Source of the DNA: Photobacterium aphoticum
GTDB lineage: Bacteria; Pseudomonadota; Gammaproteobacteria; Enterobacterales; Vibrionaceae
Length of the DNA: 64,000 nucleotides
Direction of reading: 5' to 3'
Assembly: GCF_001029435.1 (NCBI RefSeq)
Contig: NZ_LDOV01000025.1
Location: 186,001 to 250,000, forward strand
The position numbers and the translations under genes were made by a program. This document shows, in pieces, positions 47,701 through 55,965 of this stretch. The notes beneath the pieces are model-generated. The model had not been told where the DNA came from, searched no databases, and saw only the letters and a list, made by a program, of their open reading frames with translations. Numbering within the stretch: position 1 is the stretch's first letter; each line of letters begins with the position of its first letter.

Positions 47701-47996
47701 AAATTGGCAATGCGCAGTTTCAGCTCGGCGGTACGTTCGGGAAAGGTTTCGACCAGTTGGCGATAATTTTGGGTGAGTTGTTCAAACTCGTCGGTTTTAT
47801 CCAACTCTTCCTGTGCGTTGAGCAGGAGATCGAGCTGCTTGAGGGTTTCAGGGGTATTGGTTTGCGCCTGCAGGGCTTCGATGCGATCGGTCAGTTGCGC
47901 CGCACGTGCTGTATTGTCTGACGCTTTGGCCCATGCCGGCGGGCCGAGCACTGCAATGAATGTCAGGAAGACTGTCAGTAATAGCCGAATAATCAT
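44706..47996 (-). CDS. mscK: MscK/MscM-type mechanosensitive channel
   Basis: A 1096-residue protein of the large MscS subfamily. A signal peptide (about 1-23, ending AWA) precedes a long periplasmic coiled-coil region (about 30-470), then a set of about eight membrane helices (about 475-870) and the MscS core. The pore helix GLGFGLQEIFANFISGLIILFEKPIRIGD is clear. It relieves osmotic downshock. The ATG at 47996 follows GGAG; the longer frame lacks a proper signal sequence. E. coli MscK has 1120 and MscM 1107 residues; I cannot separate the two by eye. Confidence 0.9.
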   Translation of the reverse strand: MIIRLLLTVFLTFIAVLGPPAWAKASDNTARAAQLTDRIEALQAQTNTPETLKQLDLLLNAQEELDKTDEFEQLTQNYRQLVETFPERTAELKLRIANFAVTEFPDFSQMDHDELTLAIADEDRILKQLEQARSNSKNELLDIERGIDEFSYLSSQLREQIKKEETALKQSENKPDGKDNLLIHQITHQYLLSQLAMLEAQQLSAGNRRTLVKQHIQLSNLEIDARQAYRNNLQRELSRELLRGDDDKSQAPTSPTQDISEQPQALHQLLLNNKRYHSALKAIDRHVEQVKQQQTNTREHIQVVEKTAADLDTMAEWLKLSPAFSENLRTRINRLPANPPITTLDKDIAQNQIKKYEYQQLHDTLRDRTTLPLDPTLNDKEQQQAKTLMADNLKLLTQLIDQTDTLIYQQATLKVSYERLNSNLNDLRIQANKQLFWAPDTNPLSLNLAQATWEKLKWFFSPFQWVGFIAFPSSIDKTPLFVALGGIALLIGGLSLVRRYWKRFLRDTSKKIGKVTQDKFRYSYSNVFFAFCLAWPIPLMVGLAGLIFSSAWQYPFVHHFGQALTVPMALVMFCFVRELVRPEGLLISHFGWHPDLVARAFGHYKRLMWVYLPMMVIQQFTHLYSDIDVNATLGRLAFLISNIAVSYFLWRMYKEKLPMTYGDLPEGKAHLGHHLFWWTLILIPQGLNYTTLSGYLSSSQAVMEKLEFSAVIGVVTILVYYLVKRLMLIQKRRLAFERAKAKRQEIIAQRIAEMEEDKEETVGSNETHIEIEEPEVDLDKISAQSLRLLRSLLLIVYLAFLSVVWADLYQAISYIGDITLWNVPSSIEGIEELSAFSLKNILLSVIAFWMTAILARDLPGAMELLVLQHIELSPGTGYAITSLTRYLTIFMGIVIGSGLIGFDWSKMQWLVAALGVGLGFGLQEIFANFISGLIILFEKPIRIGDTVTIRNLTGIIAKIQTRATTIVDFDRKEVIVPNKAFVTEQFVNWSLSDPITRVTLSISVHYAANVDLVTKLLFEAADECDLVLDNPAPEVFFLTLTADSQNFEVRAYAAETAHRLSLTHDLHNRIKQKFNHHGIDIAAPQLEVQMKRRKAR

Positions 47997-48139
47997 AAAA
48001 CTCCATGATGTTGGCATCAAATCAATCGGGCAGGGTATACCTTTCCCTCCCTTGAGGGTACCGCACGCCTATAGGTTGGTGTAGATTGCCACAAATTGTT
48101 TTATTACTCATCACTTGAATGGCTTTTCAAGAAAAGCGC

Positions 48140-48168
48140 TTGACCCATTTACGTGAAGTGATTACATT
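48140..48168 (+). promoter_or_regulatory. Promoter of the second tRNA-Ser pair
   Basis: TTGACC (48140-48145) and TACATT (48163-48168) are 17 bp apart. The sequence differs from the first pair's promoter apart from the -35, so the duplication stops just upstream of the tRNA. Confidence 0.65.
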
Positions 48169-48205
48169 AGCCGCCGTTGAGACGCACAGCGTCCAGCAAC
48201 AATGT

Positions 48206-48293
48206 GGTGAGGTGTCCGAGTGGCTGAAGGAGCACGCCTGGAAAGTGTGTATACGGCAACGTATCGGGGGTTCGAATCCCCCCCTCACCGCCA
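48206..48293 (+). tRNA. tRNA-Ser (anticodon GGA), copy 2
   Basis: Identical to the gene at 27170-27257, including CCA, with the same 26-bp spacer to the next tRNA. Confidence 0.97.
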
Positions 48294-48319
48294 TCTCTTT
48301 TTATAAAGAGATACAATTC

Positions 48320-48410
48320 GGAGAGATGGCTGAGTGGTTGAAAGCACCGGTCTTGAAAACCGGCATACGTTAATAGCGTATCTAGGGTTCAAATCCCTAT
48401 CTCTCCGCCA
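48320..48410 (+). tRNA. tRNA-Ser (anticodon UGA), copy 2
   Basis: Identical to the gene at 27284-27374. The AT-rich Detocs-type island starts about 190 bp downstream. Confidence 0.97.
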
Positions 48411-48416
48411 CATTCT

Positions 48417-48446
48417 AAGCCCTCGTCGAAAGACGGGGGCTTTTTC
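48417..48446 (+). terminator. Terminator of the second tRNA-Ser pair
   Basis: Same AAGCCC-CGTC-GAAA-GACG-GGGCTT hairpin with T-run as after the first pair. Confidence 0.87.
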
Positions 48447-48840
48447 GTTTCAGAAACTTATTCGATTGCTGGCCGGGATTTTGTAAATCCCTCCCTGAAT
48501 GCAGGCCAGTCGCGTGCGACCCCAGCTGAATGCAGCTCAGCTCTCCGCACATTCAAAGAAACCGCTACTCTGTTAGCGGTTTTTTTACGTCTGAATTTTG
48601 TGATCAAGAGATAGGGTGCAGAATCTAAACTGCTTGTTTATTAAACATATCGATAACTACTATAGAGTCCCAAACTTTCTTATCGTCAAATTTATTAATT
48701 GATAGATTATGTGATTTAAATCAATAAATTTAAAAAATTATATTCATCATGTTGACTATTGGGTGCGTGGTTAAGTCTATGGCATTAGAATGTCGAATCT
48801 ATCCATATCGAGAATTTAGCCTCTGGAGTTAGGAAGTATT

Positions 48841-51800
48841 GTGCGGAATAAAAAACAACTTAAGAAAAAATCACTGATAAAGAATATTCTCAGAACTGAC
48901 AGGTCTGAATACTATAAGCTAAGGCGTATATTTTCGTCTTTATCTCTTTCAGAAATAAGGTCTTGTACAAGAGAGTTACATCAGGATCAAGTGTTCTCAA
49001 AATATGTTACGCTACGAAAAAGTAACGATACATCTCGCATTTACGATTATTCTATACCAGAGACAACCTTAGATAAATCCTTGTACTGGTCAATGGGGGT
49101 ATTCATTAACAATATTGAAAAGCTCAGAATTTTCAATAAACTGGAACAGGATATATCAGATTGTATTTTGAATGACAATCTAAATAAAGCAGTTGAAATA
49201 TTGGATGAAATAGATAATTGCTGTGGTATATCTATTTGGTCGATATCACTTCGTTCAAGTATTCTCATTGAGAGCGGAAAACGAAGTAAATTAACTACTT
49301 TTTTAGAGACAGTTTTATCTGGTACAGAACATTTCGGTATGTTTCATGTTATTGTAAAACATGCTGTTAATAAAAACGATTCTAATGATTCAATTCAAGA
49401 AAATCGTACTAGAATAGATAGACAGTTAAGAACATCATTTTTTCCATATAGCATAGATTTATATTATTTCCTAAAGTACAAAACACTATCCTTTAAACCA
49501 ACAGATGATTATAATTTCGAACATATTCTTAATATAGAAAAGAACTCTACACTTATCGACTTGTATATATGTTGTAGTGACTTTCTTACCTATAGTTTAT
49601 CACATGATATTTACAGAGACGTTTCAAGTGAGTTGACCAGCGTTTTAGGCCGTCATCTTCCTAATAGTATATTTGACCGATGTAGTGACTTATTCAAGAA
49701 TAGAGAGCAATGGAGCGTTGATTCTTATGATGTGGACTTGCTTGATAATTATACTAAAGGAAATTATGAGTATTGCTACAAAAAAGTAATCAACTCTACC
49801 ACGGGATTAGGATTCAGCCACATAGAAATAGCCGCAAAATCAGCTTGTAGATTGTCTAACACCTCTAAAACAAACAATAAAGATAAGATCATCTCATTAT
49901 TGAGAGATTTTCTATTGAAAAAATCCAACTATCATAGTTCGAAAAATGAACTGTATAGAATACAGAATAAATTTCGAGACTTATACATCTGTAAAAAGTT
50001 ATTTATATTTATTGAACTATCCGAGGTTAGGTTAAATCAATCACTCAGGCAAGGATTGAAAAGGACATTGTATCTAATTTCAAAAATAAACTCCCCGTTT
50101 AGGTCGGAGTATATTTTACCAGCTTCTCGAGTGAAGTTCTTAGAAACAATGAGCTTGGCAAATTATAATGATACATCATTAATTTGGAATCTCTATAAAG
50201 GAAATGTGGATTATTCGGATCCAGTTTTAGATAGTGTTTGTTTCGAAAGGAAGTTATCATATTATTGTAAATTTTTAATGGATATTGGTGAAACTTTAAA
50301 GGGGCAAGAAAAGTTATCTGAACTAGTATTATCAGAAGACAAGCTCATAAGCTATGAAGCAAGCAATGAGCTATTAGTATATTTAAATGAAAATGAGATG
50401 GATCTGGATTCTGTTGAGTTATATAACAGCCTAGTATTAGAAAATAGAAATTATGTATACATATTAGATAATGACAAAGCTGTAAAATCAGCAGAGAGAA
50501 TATTGAAAGATGATCTAAATATAAAAGCTATTATTACTCTTTCCTTGATTTCAAGGTATATAGATTCATCAATGTCATCAAAGCTAAGAGCTATATTTAA
50601 TTCATTAATGAGAAAGCATGATTGTCTTGATCCTCTCAATATCAATGATTCAAATGAATGGGATAATAATGAGTTTATCTACTTTTTGAAATACATATGT
50701 ACACCAAAGATAATGAAGTTCTTCCGTCACTTTAGAAACCCAACGGATATAGATAAAAGTAGAATTAATATATGCAACCATCTAATAAAAGTTGAAAAAA
50801 ATAAAGATGCGATTGAAAATGAATTGAAAGATATTACTAAGAAGTTGGTGCTAAGAGAAGCTACTTTACAGGTAGCCCAAAGCAAGGTTGACTCTGACAT
50901 ATCATCTTTGAGATCAGGGGAAAATGTAGCGCATATTTCTAGCTATGAGAAATATATAGAAGTCGTCAGAGAGGATTATGATGAGTTCACCAAGTCTATA
51001 TCTCTGATAGAAGTTGTTAATATTTTAAGCGATAATAATCTTGGCGTGGCCTACTTGAACTCAAATAATAACTTTGAGGAAGCAAATGCTACGTTTGTGA
51101 AATTAGTTAGAACAATCATAGAAGAATTTTCTTTTGGTGAGAAAGGGCTAAATGCGAATGTTAGCACCAGGATCAGACACGGTCACCTTCCTAATACTAT
51201 ACGTAGAAGTTTATTGAACGAGAACCTTATCACATCTATATCTGAACAAACAAAAATTGTTAAGAATAATGACTATTGGATTGAAATGCTATCTGATGGA
51301 AGTAATAGTGAATCAATAAGTAAGATATTGAATAACTTTACAGTATTGGTTAATACGCTTATTCATACGATAAATGAAGAAGTACTTCAAGTAAGTACAT
51401 TGGACGAAAACTTATCTAAACTATCAAAGGTTGAAAAGCCATTATTTTCATATAAGCCTTCTGATCTTGATATCTTATTACTTCAAAAGAAGATTAATGT
51501 CAGTACTACTTATAATGATTTCATTAATATTGTTGAAAATTGGTTATGGGAAATAACACAAGATAACCTTGAATCTATAAGAGAATACATAAGTGTTAAT
51601 GTAACTGATCAAATTATTAGTGATCTAATTTCAGATGTTTCAAAGTTAGTTGGTAATAAGAATTGTCTTTATGATTTTACTAATGCTGCAAATAGAGCAA
51701 AAACATCATTTAGAAAAGATGTTAGCACGATAATATCATGGTTTAGAAAAAAGGAAATTAATGCAAAGAGTACATTTGATTTAGAGATAGCCGTTAAAAT

Positions 51801-52245
51801 TGCATCACAAGCATTGTTAATAGATATTGATTTAGAACGTGGTAGTGATATCAAGATAAAGGGTAATAAATTGAGTTGCTTTGTCGATATTCTATATATT
51901 CTGTATGAGAATAGTATATCTAAGTCAGGGCTGGACAAAAAAAATCTGAATATTTACCACTATGCTAACCTTGAAAATGGAATGTTGCGAATAGTATTTA
52001 AGAATAACTGTTTGCCGTTTGATTCGGTTTCTGAAAAAAACTTAGAAATACAGGAGTATATCGATAGCTATGGTATGGAAGAAAAAATGATGCAAAGGTT
52101 ACATAGTGAGGGTGGAACTGGATTTGCGAAAATTTGGAAAGTGATCACTAAAGATCTTGGTTGCAAGCATGATATTCAATTTGGATTTGTGGACGATGAC
52201 TGCTTTAACGTCGATATAAAGATTTACGTTGGGGAGATGCTGTGA
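48841..52245 (+). CDS. dtcA: DtcA-like sensor histidine kinase of a Detocs-type defence system
   Basis: A 1134-residue soluble protein with no membrane helix. The first 650 or so residues are helical and repeat-like, consistent with TPR-type sensing repeats. A coiled coil follows (about 660-720). Then comes a putative phosphoacceptor region with STRIRHGHLPNT (H780, H782) and a C-terminal HATPase: N-box LYENS (N1024) and G-box EGGTGFAKIW (G1091-G1094). The GTG start follows AGGAAG. Its stop (TGA) is directly followed by the ATG of the receiver gene. In Detocs, DtcA senses phage infection and passes phosphate to DtcC and DtcB. The gene is strongly AT-rich, unlike all neighbours. The assignment rests on architecture and order; the N-terminal part is not recognisable by eye. 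Confidence 0.85.
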   Translation: MRNKKQLKKKSLIKNILRTDRSEYYKLRRIFSSLSLSEIRSCTRELHQDQVFSKYVTLRKSNDTSRIYDYSIPETTLDKSLYWSMGVFINNIEKLRIFNKLEQDISDCILNDNLNKAVEILDEIDNCCGISIWSISLRSSILIESGKRSKLTTFLETVLSGTEHFGMFHVIVKHAVNKNDSNDSIQENRTRIDRQLRTSFFPYSIDLYYFLKYKTLSFKPTDDYNFEHILNIEKNSTLIDLYICCSDFLTYSLSHDIYRDVSSELTSVLGRHLPNSIFDRCSDLFKNREQWSVDSYDVDLLDNYTKGNYEYCYKKVINSTTGLGFSHIEIAAKSACRLSNTSKTNNKDKIISLLRDFLLKKSNYHSSKNELYRIQNKFRDLYICKKLFIFIELSEVRLNQSLRQGLKRTLYLISKINSPFRSEYILPASRVKFLETMSLANYNDTSLIWNLYKGNVDYSDPVLDSVCFERKLSYYCKFLMDIGETLKGQEKLSELVLSEDKLISYEASNELLVYLNENEMDLDSVELYNSLVLENRNYVYILDNDKAVKSAERILKDDLNIKAIITLSLISRYIDSSMSSKLRAIFNSLMRKHDCLDPLNINDSNEWDNNEFIYFLKYICTPKIMKFFRHFRNPTDIDKSRINICNHLIKVEKNKDAIENELKDITKKLVLREATLQVAQSKVDSDISSLRSGENVAHISSYEKYIEVVREDYDEFTKSISLIEVVNILSDNNLGVAYLNSNNNFEEANATFVKLVRTIIEEFSFGEKGLNANVSTRIRHGHLPNTIRRSLLNENLITSISEQTKIVKNNDYWIEMLSDGSNSESISKILNNFTVLVNTLIHTINEEVLQVSTLDENLSKLSKVEKPLFSYKPSDLDILLLQKKINVSTTYNDFINIVENWLWEITQDNLESIREYISVNVTDQIISDLISDVSKLVGNKNCLYDFTNAANRAKTSFRKDVSTIISWFRKKEINAKSTFDLEIAVKIASQALLIDIDLERGSDIKIKGNKLSCFVDILYILYENSISKSGLDKKNLNIYHYANLENGMLRIVFKNNCLPFDSVSEKNLEIQEYIDSYGMEEKMMQRLHSEGGTGFAKIWKVITKDLGCKHDIQFGFVDDDCFNVDIKIYVGEML

Positions 52246-52695
52246 ATGAAAGTCCTATTAGTTGAAGATAGTAATGATAAAAGGAATTTGATAAAGGATG
52301 TTCTAATTCATAATCCTATAGATATTGATATTAATATAGAAGAATCAGTTCGTGGAGCTATTGATAGAATAGACTCTGATGAAACATTTGACTTGATATT
52401 GCTAGATATGAGCCTTCCTTTATTCGATATTACTGATGAAATACCAGATGGAGGAGAGGCAGAAAGTTTTGGTGGTCATGAAATAATTGAGCAAATGTCA
52501 TTCTTTAGAATATACACGCCAGTTATTGTGATTACACATTACAGGACTTTTCAAGGCGGAACTACATATGAGGCATTGGAGATGGAGTTAAAATCTTCAT
52601 ATCCAGAGATTGTAAAAGGAATGATTTACTACGATCATCCTTCAAGTACTTGGAAACATGAATTAATCGAATATTTGAAGAATTTTAGGAATTGA
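52246..52695 (+). CDS. dtcB: DtcB-like stand-alone receiver
   Basis: A 149-residue single receiver domain with acidic pocket E7/D8 and phosphoacceptor D54 (LILLDMSLP). The Thr in VIVITHYR fits the conserved switch position. The Lys-Pro normally at the end of beta-5 is absent; GMIYYDHP stands there. A 20-residue insertion after D54 (DEIPDGGEAESFGG) resembles that in the next gene. In Detocs, DtcB soaks up phosphate so that stray signalling does not kill the cell. It starts at the base after the dtcA stop and ends 1 bp before dtcC, so the three genes are tightly coupled. Confidence 0.85.
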   Translation: MKVLLVEDSNDKRNLIKDVLIHNPIDIDINIEESVRGAIDRIDSDETFDLILLDMSLPLFDITDEIPDGGEAESFGGHEIIEQMSFFRIYTPVIVITHYRTFQGGTTYEALEMELKSSYPEIVKGMIYYDHPSSTWKHELIEYLKNFRN

Positions 52696-52696
52696 A

Positions 52697-53890
52697 ATGA
52701 ATGTACTTATTGTCGATGATCAATATGATCATAAAGTTCAATCTATAGCAAAGAAATTAAAAACATTGGGTATAGAAAAAGTAAAGCATGTACTCAACGC
52801 TCGTGATGCTTACGATGAATTGGCTTCTAATAAATTTGATTTAATGATCTTAGATCTTCAAATCCCTGAATGTTTTGGCGAAGATGTAGATATTAATGGA
52901 GGTGTTCAATTACTGAATTTGATATCTAGTGATGATCACGTCGAGATGCCTTCTAGTATTGTCGGAATTACAAGTCACCAGGAGTCGTATGAAGTCAATA
53001 TCTATAAATTTGTAGAGCAAGGATGGACGTTACATTTATTTGATGGTGAAATAGACTTTATAAATAACATTATCGATAATTGCTTTAAACGTTCTAAAGT
53101 TGAACAAAAGTTTGATGTGGCCTTTATCACGGCTCTTCGCCATACAGAGTTTGATGCACTCCTCAATAATGGAATGTCCTGGACTGAGTTACCACGAGAC
53201 GACTGCAATAAGTACTATATAGCTAAGTTTAACGATAGAGATGGTGTTGAAAGAACTGCAGTGGCGACCTATTGTCCTACGATGGGTATGCCAGTGTCGG
53301 CGGCTATCAGTATGAAGGTAATTCATAAGTTCAACCCTAAATTACTTATAATGACAGGTATTGCTGCTGGTGTTGAGGGGAAAGTTAATTTAGGGGATGT
53401 ATTAATACCAAACCTAATATGGGACTGGGGAAGTGGAAAAATTACAGACTCAGAAAATGGTACAGCTCTACTCTTTGACCCTGAAACGATAACAATAAAT
53501 GAGCAGTTGGCTACAGAAATGAAGGATATAGCCTCAAAGGGGTTGTATGTTGAGCGAATAAGGAGAGATTTTCAAGGCAACCCTCCTGCACATTCTTTGG
53601 CCATCCATGTTGGCCCAATTGCTTCCGGTGCATCCGTTTTGGCTGACTCCAAGACTATTGATCTTATCAAGGAGCAAAAGCGAAGCGTGATTGGTGTCGA
53701 GATGGAGGCTTACGGAGTATTAGTTGCTTCCAAATTATGTGGGTCAGAACCCACAAAGACCTTAATCATTAAGTCGGTATGCGATTTTGCTAATGCACGT
53801 AAAAACGATGATTGGCAAAAGTACTCTGCATATACTAGTACACTTGTAGCTACCAGAATTATTGAAAATCATATAAATTTTCGGAAATAA
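52697..53890 (+). CDS. dtcC: DtcC-like effector: receiver fused to a nucleoside phosphorylase-type ATP nucleosidase
   Basis: A 397-residue fusion. Residues 1-130 form a receiver (D7/D8, phosphoacceptor D53 in LMILDLQIPE). Residues about 135-397 form a PNP/UDP-phosphorylase superfamily domain: FDVAFITALRHTEF at the start, MTGIAAGVEGKVNLGD (glycine-rich phosphate-site loop), GVEMEAYGV (E335, E337) and the purine-binding Asp in KSVCDFAN (D363). In Detocs, phosphorylated DtcC cleaves ATP to adenine and ribose triphosphate, stopping phage replication. All catalytic-type residues seem intact, so the effector is probably active. Start codon ATG; AT-rich. Confidence 0.88.
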   Translation: MNVLIVDDQYDHKVQSIAKKLKTLGIEKVKHVLNARDAYDELASNKFDLMILDLQIPECFGEDVDINGGVQLLNLISSDDHVEMPSSIVGITSHQESYEVNIYKFVEQGWTLHLFDGEIDFINNIIDNCFKRSKVEQKFDVAFITALRHTEFDALLNNGMSWTELPRDDCNKYYIAKFNDRDGVERTAVATYCPTMGMPVSAAISMKVIHKFNPKLLIMTGIAAGVEGKVNLGDVLIPNLIWDWGSGKITDSENGTALLFDPETITINEQLATEMKDIASKGLYVERIRRDFQGNPPAHSLAIHVGPIASGASVLADSKTIDLIKEQKRSVIGVEMEAYGVLVASKLCGSEPTKTLIIKSVCDFANARKNDDWQKYSAYTSTLVATRIIENHINFRK

Positions 53891-54268
53891 ATATTATTGT
53901 TTCGTTGAGCGTTAAAAGGTGGCTGTTGTCTCTTTTTAACGCTATTTATATCATATGTCACAATAACTATTTGTATTTTCTGCTATGAATATTTAGAAAT
54001 TTGTCCCGCCAAATTACTATTTCAGTGTGGTTTATTAAACATCCATGTGAGATTATATACTTCAGTTTCTATTCATTAGTTATCATCATTGTATATAGTC
54101 TACATATTCGATTAATCATAAAAGTTTCCGTCTTAAGATATTGATTTCACATGTGGTGTTTTTGAAATAGCGACATTACCTTAATCAAACCATCCTTACC
54201 CCATTTTAATTCTGAGCTCCCTTTTCACCTTTTTTTGATTTTTCCTGCGCTAGCATGGGGATTCGTTA
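53891..54268. other. AT-rich tail of the island without a gene
   Basis: About 380 bp of AT-rich DNA between dtcC and the DUF4405 gene. Base composition returns to the window's norm near 54240. I see no integrase remnant, tRNA fragment or direct repeat of the left border here. A GCGTTAAAAGGTGGC...TTTTTAACGC inverted repeat (53909-53943) may terminate the dtc operon. Confidence 0.6.
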
Positions 54269-54775
54269 ATGACCTTGATGATCCCCATGAACACACAAAA
54301 GCTTGCTACCTCTATCACGATTGGTTTATTCGCCGTGTCTGCCTTTACTGGACTATTGCTCTTTTTCGAGTTGTCGACAGGGGGTGTCAGAGCAACCCAT
54401 GAATGGATGAGCATGGGATTGATGGTGGCAGTGGGTTGTCATGCTTATACCCACAAGAAAGTCTTTGTGAAGTATTTCAGCCAGAAACTGAGAATGCCGA
54501 TGCTGGTGGGCTTGGTTGCTGGTGTCGGGTTGTTCGCCTTGTCTTTCAATGACAACTACGCCGCAGGTGAAATGTTTGATGCGGCCGTTGATGCCAAACT
54601 GGTGTCGGTGGCTGGCGTGTTTGGTGTGACAGAGCAAGACGCACAAACGGCTTTAGAAGCGGCAGGGTTGACGGTGAATAGTGATCAGACACTATCCGAC
54701 ATTGCTGAACACAATAATGCAGATGTGTACGATGTGATTGATGTGCTGGTTGCGATGAAGCACGCCTCCCGCTAA
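54269..54775 (+). CDS. DUF4405-type membrane protein
   Basis: A 168-residue protein. The first 95 residues hold three membrane helices with His residues (ATHEWMSMGL, VGCHAYTHKK), as in DUF4405/cytochrome b561-like small membrane proteins that may bind haem. The remaining 70 residues are a soluble periplasmic or cytoplasmic tail (VFGVTEQDAQTALEAAGLTV, DVYDVIDVLVAM). GGGGATTC precedes the ATG at 54269; ATG 54287 is an alternative. Function unknown. Confidence 0.7.
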   Translation: MTLMIPMNTQKLATSITIGLFAVSAFTGLLLFFELSTGGVRATHEWMSMGLMVAVGCHAYTHKKVFVKYFSQKLRMPMLVGLVAGVGLFALSFNDNYAAGEMFDAAVDAKLVSVAGVFGVTEQDAQTALEAAGLTVNSDQTLSDIAEHNNADVYDVIDVLVAMKHASR

Positions 54776-54894
54776 TACTGTAAGACTTATCTATTCATCT
54801 CTGTATTTGCATATGTATTTGCATAGTTTTGGCTTGGGCAACGTGTACGGTAGTCTTTGCGTGACACGTTGCCCGCTGTCTGTAGGCAGGCAAG

Positions 54895-55779
54895 CTAGCC
54901 AAATGCCCCTTCTTTTTGTTTCAGAAATTCAATTAGCGTGCGCACCCGCAGGGGCATGAGGGCTTTTTCCTGATACACCGCGTAAATAGGAATGCGCAGA
55001 TCATGCACATCCGGTAGCAGACGCACTAATTCCCCCCGTGCCAGTTCTTCTTTCATGACAAAGCTTGGCATAATTGCAAAGCCGATATCATTCAACACGA
55101 AGGCTTTTACCGTGGCCGTGGTGCGGGCCAGTACCTTGGGTGTGTGAGCCAAACGGCTGACGCTGCCTTGGGCATTGGTCAGGGTCAGTTGTTTGTCGCC
55201 ATGCACAATACGGTGGCTGATCCAATCGAGATTGAGCAGGTCGTTAACGGTTTTCACGGGCGGCTTGTCGGCTAAATAAGCCGGCGTAGCGCACAGCATG
55301 TCACAGAAATCCCCCAGTTTAACCGCATACAAACTGGAGTCCTCTAAGGCTGAGGATGCCCGCAATGCGATGTCGCAGCGCGACTCAATCAGGTTGCTGT
55401 AACGGTCACTTTCAATGATATCCAGTGTAATTGCCGGGTAGCGCAGCAGGAACTCACTCAAAATCTCAACCATCGCCGCGTTAGGCGTGGAAAGACGAAT
55501 TGTCCCACTGGGGATTTGATTTTCATCCTGGGTTTCTGCATTGGCTTCTTGCGCGATCTCACCAATCATCTGGCACTTTTCATAATACCGCGCACCGGCA
55601 TCGGTTAACGAAAGCGAGCGTGTGGTGCGGTGCAACAGGCGGGTATTGAGGGATTGTTCCAGTTTGGACACGATTTGCGAGACCCGTGCCTTGCCGATAT
55701 TGAGATCTTCAGCCGCTTGGGTGAAAGACTGGCGCTCTGCCACTTTGGCAAAAACCATCATGTCATCGAGTGAAATCAT
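54895..55779 (-). CDS. LysR-family regulator
   Basis: A 294-residue LysR-type regulator with the N-terminal winged HTH (FAKVAERQSFTQAAEDLNIGKARVSQIVSKLE) and a C-terminal substrate-binding fold. It is divergent from the quinone oxidoreductase-like gene and probably controls it from the 186-bp gap (55780-55965). Confidence 0.9.
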   Translation of the reverse strand: MISLDDMMVFAKVAERQSFTQAAEDLNIGKARVSQIVSKLEQSLNTRLLHRTTRSLSLTDAGARYYEKCQMIGEIAQEANAETQDENQIPSGTIRLSTPNAAMVEILSEFLLRYPAITLDIIESDRYSNLIESRCDIALRASSALEDSSLYAVKLGDFCDMLCATPAYLADKPPVKTVNDLLNLDWISHRIVHGDKQLTLTNAQGSVSRLAHTPKVLARTTATVKAFVLNDIGFAIMPSFVMKEELARGELVRLLPDVHDLRIPIYAVYQEKALMPLRVRTLIEFLKQKEGAFG

Positions 55780-55965
55780 CGTGTTACTGTCTTTGTTTAT
55801 TTGAGCTTAACAATCAGTTTAACGCTAAGGTAATTATCTATCAAAGGCTAAACGATATAGTGACTCCATCAACCGCGCAGACCGCAAGATGAATCGCCAG
55901 GCTGAATCGTCAGAGCGCGCGCGAAAACGAATTAAATCGCAATATTGAACGATGGAGAAACGACC

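Larger units (their letters stand above)
48198..48592. repeat. Large direct repeat of the tRNA-Ser locus
   Basis: 48198 to about 48488 is nearly identical to 27163 to about 27453, and 48500-48592 resembles the relic units of 27470-27645 (including GGATTTTGTAAATCCC, CTCTCCGCACATTC at 48541-48554, and the ACCGCTA / TAGCGGT terminator ending ACGTCTG). The two loci are 21 kb apart in the same orientation. Homology ends at ACGTCTG in both; AT-rich DNA follows only here. Confidence 0.88.

Noticed and set aside
48119..48373. 84-codon open frame across the second tRNA-Ser pair
   Set aside because: It is a reading frame through two tRNA genes, as is the minus-strand frame at 27019-27258.
48600..54260. 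Prophage or integrative element carrying the dtc genes
   Set aside because: No integrase, transposase, phage structural gene or flanking direct repeat was seen; only foreign composition and tRNA proximity support mobility.
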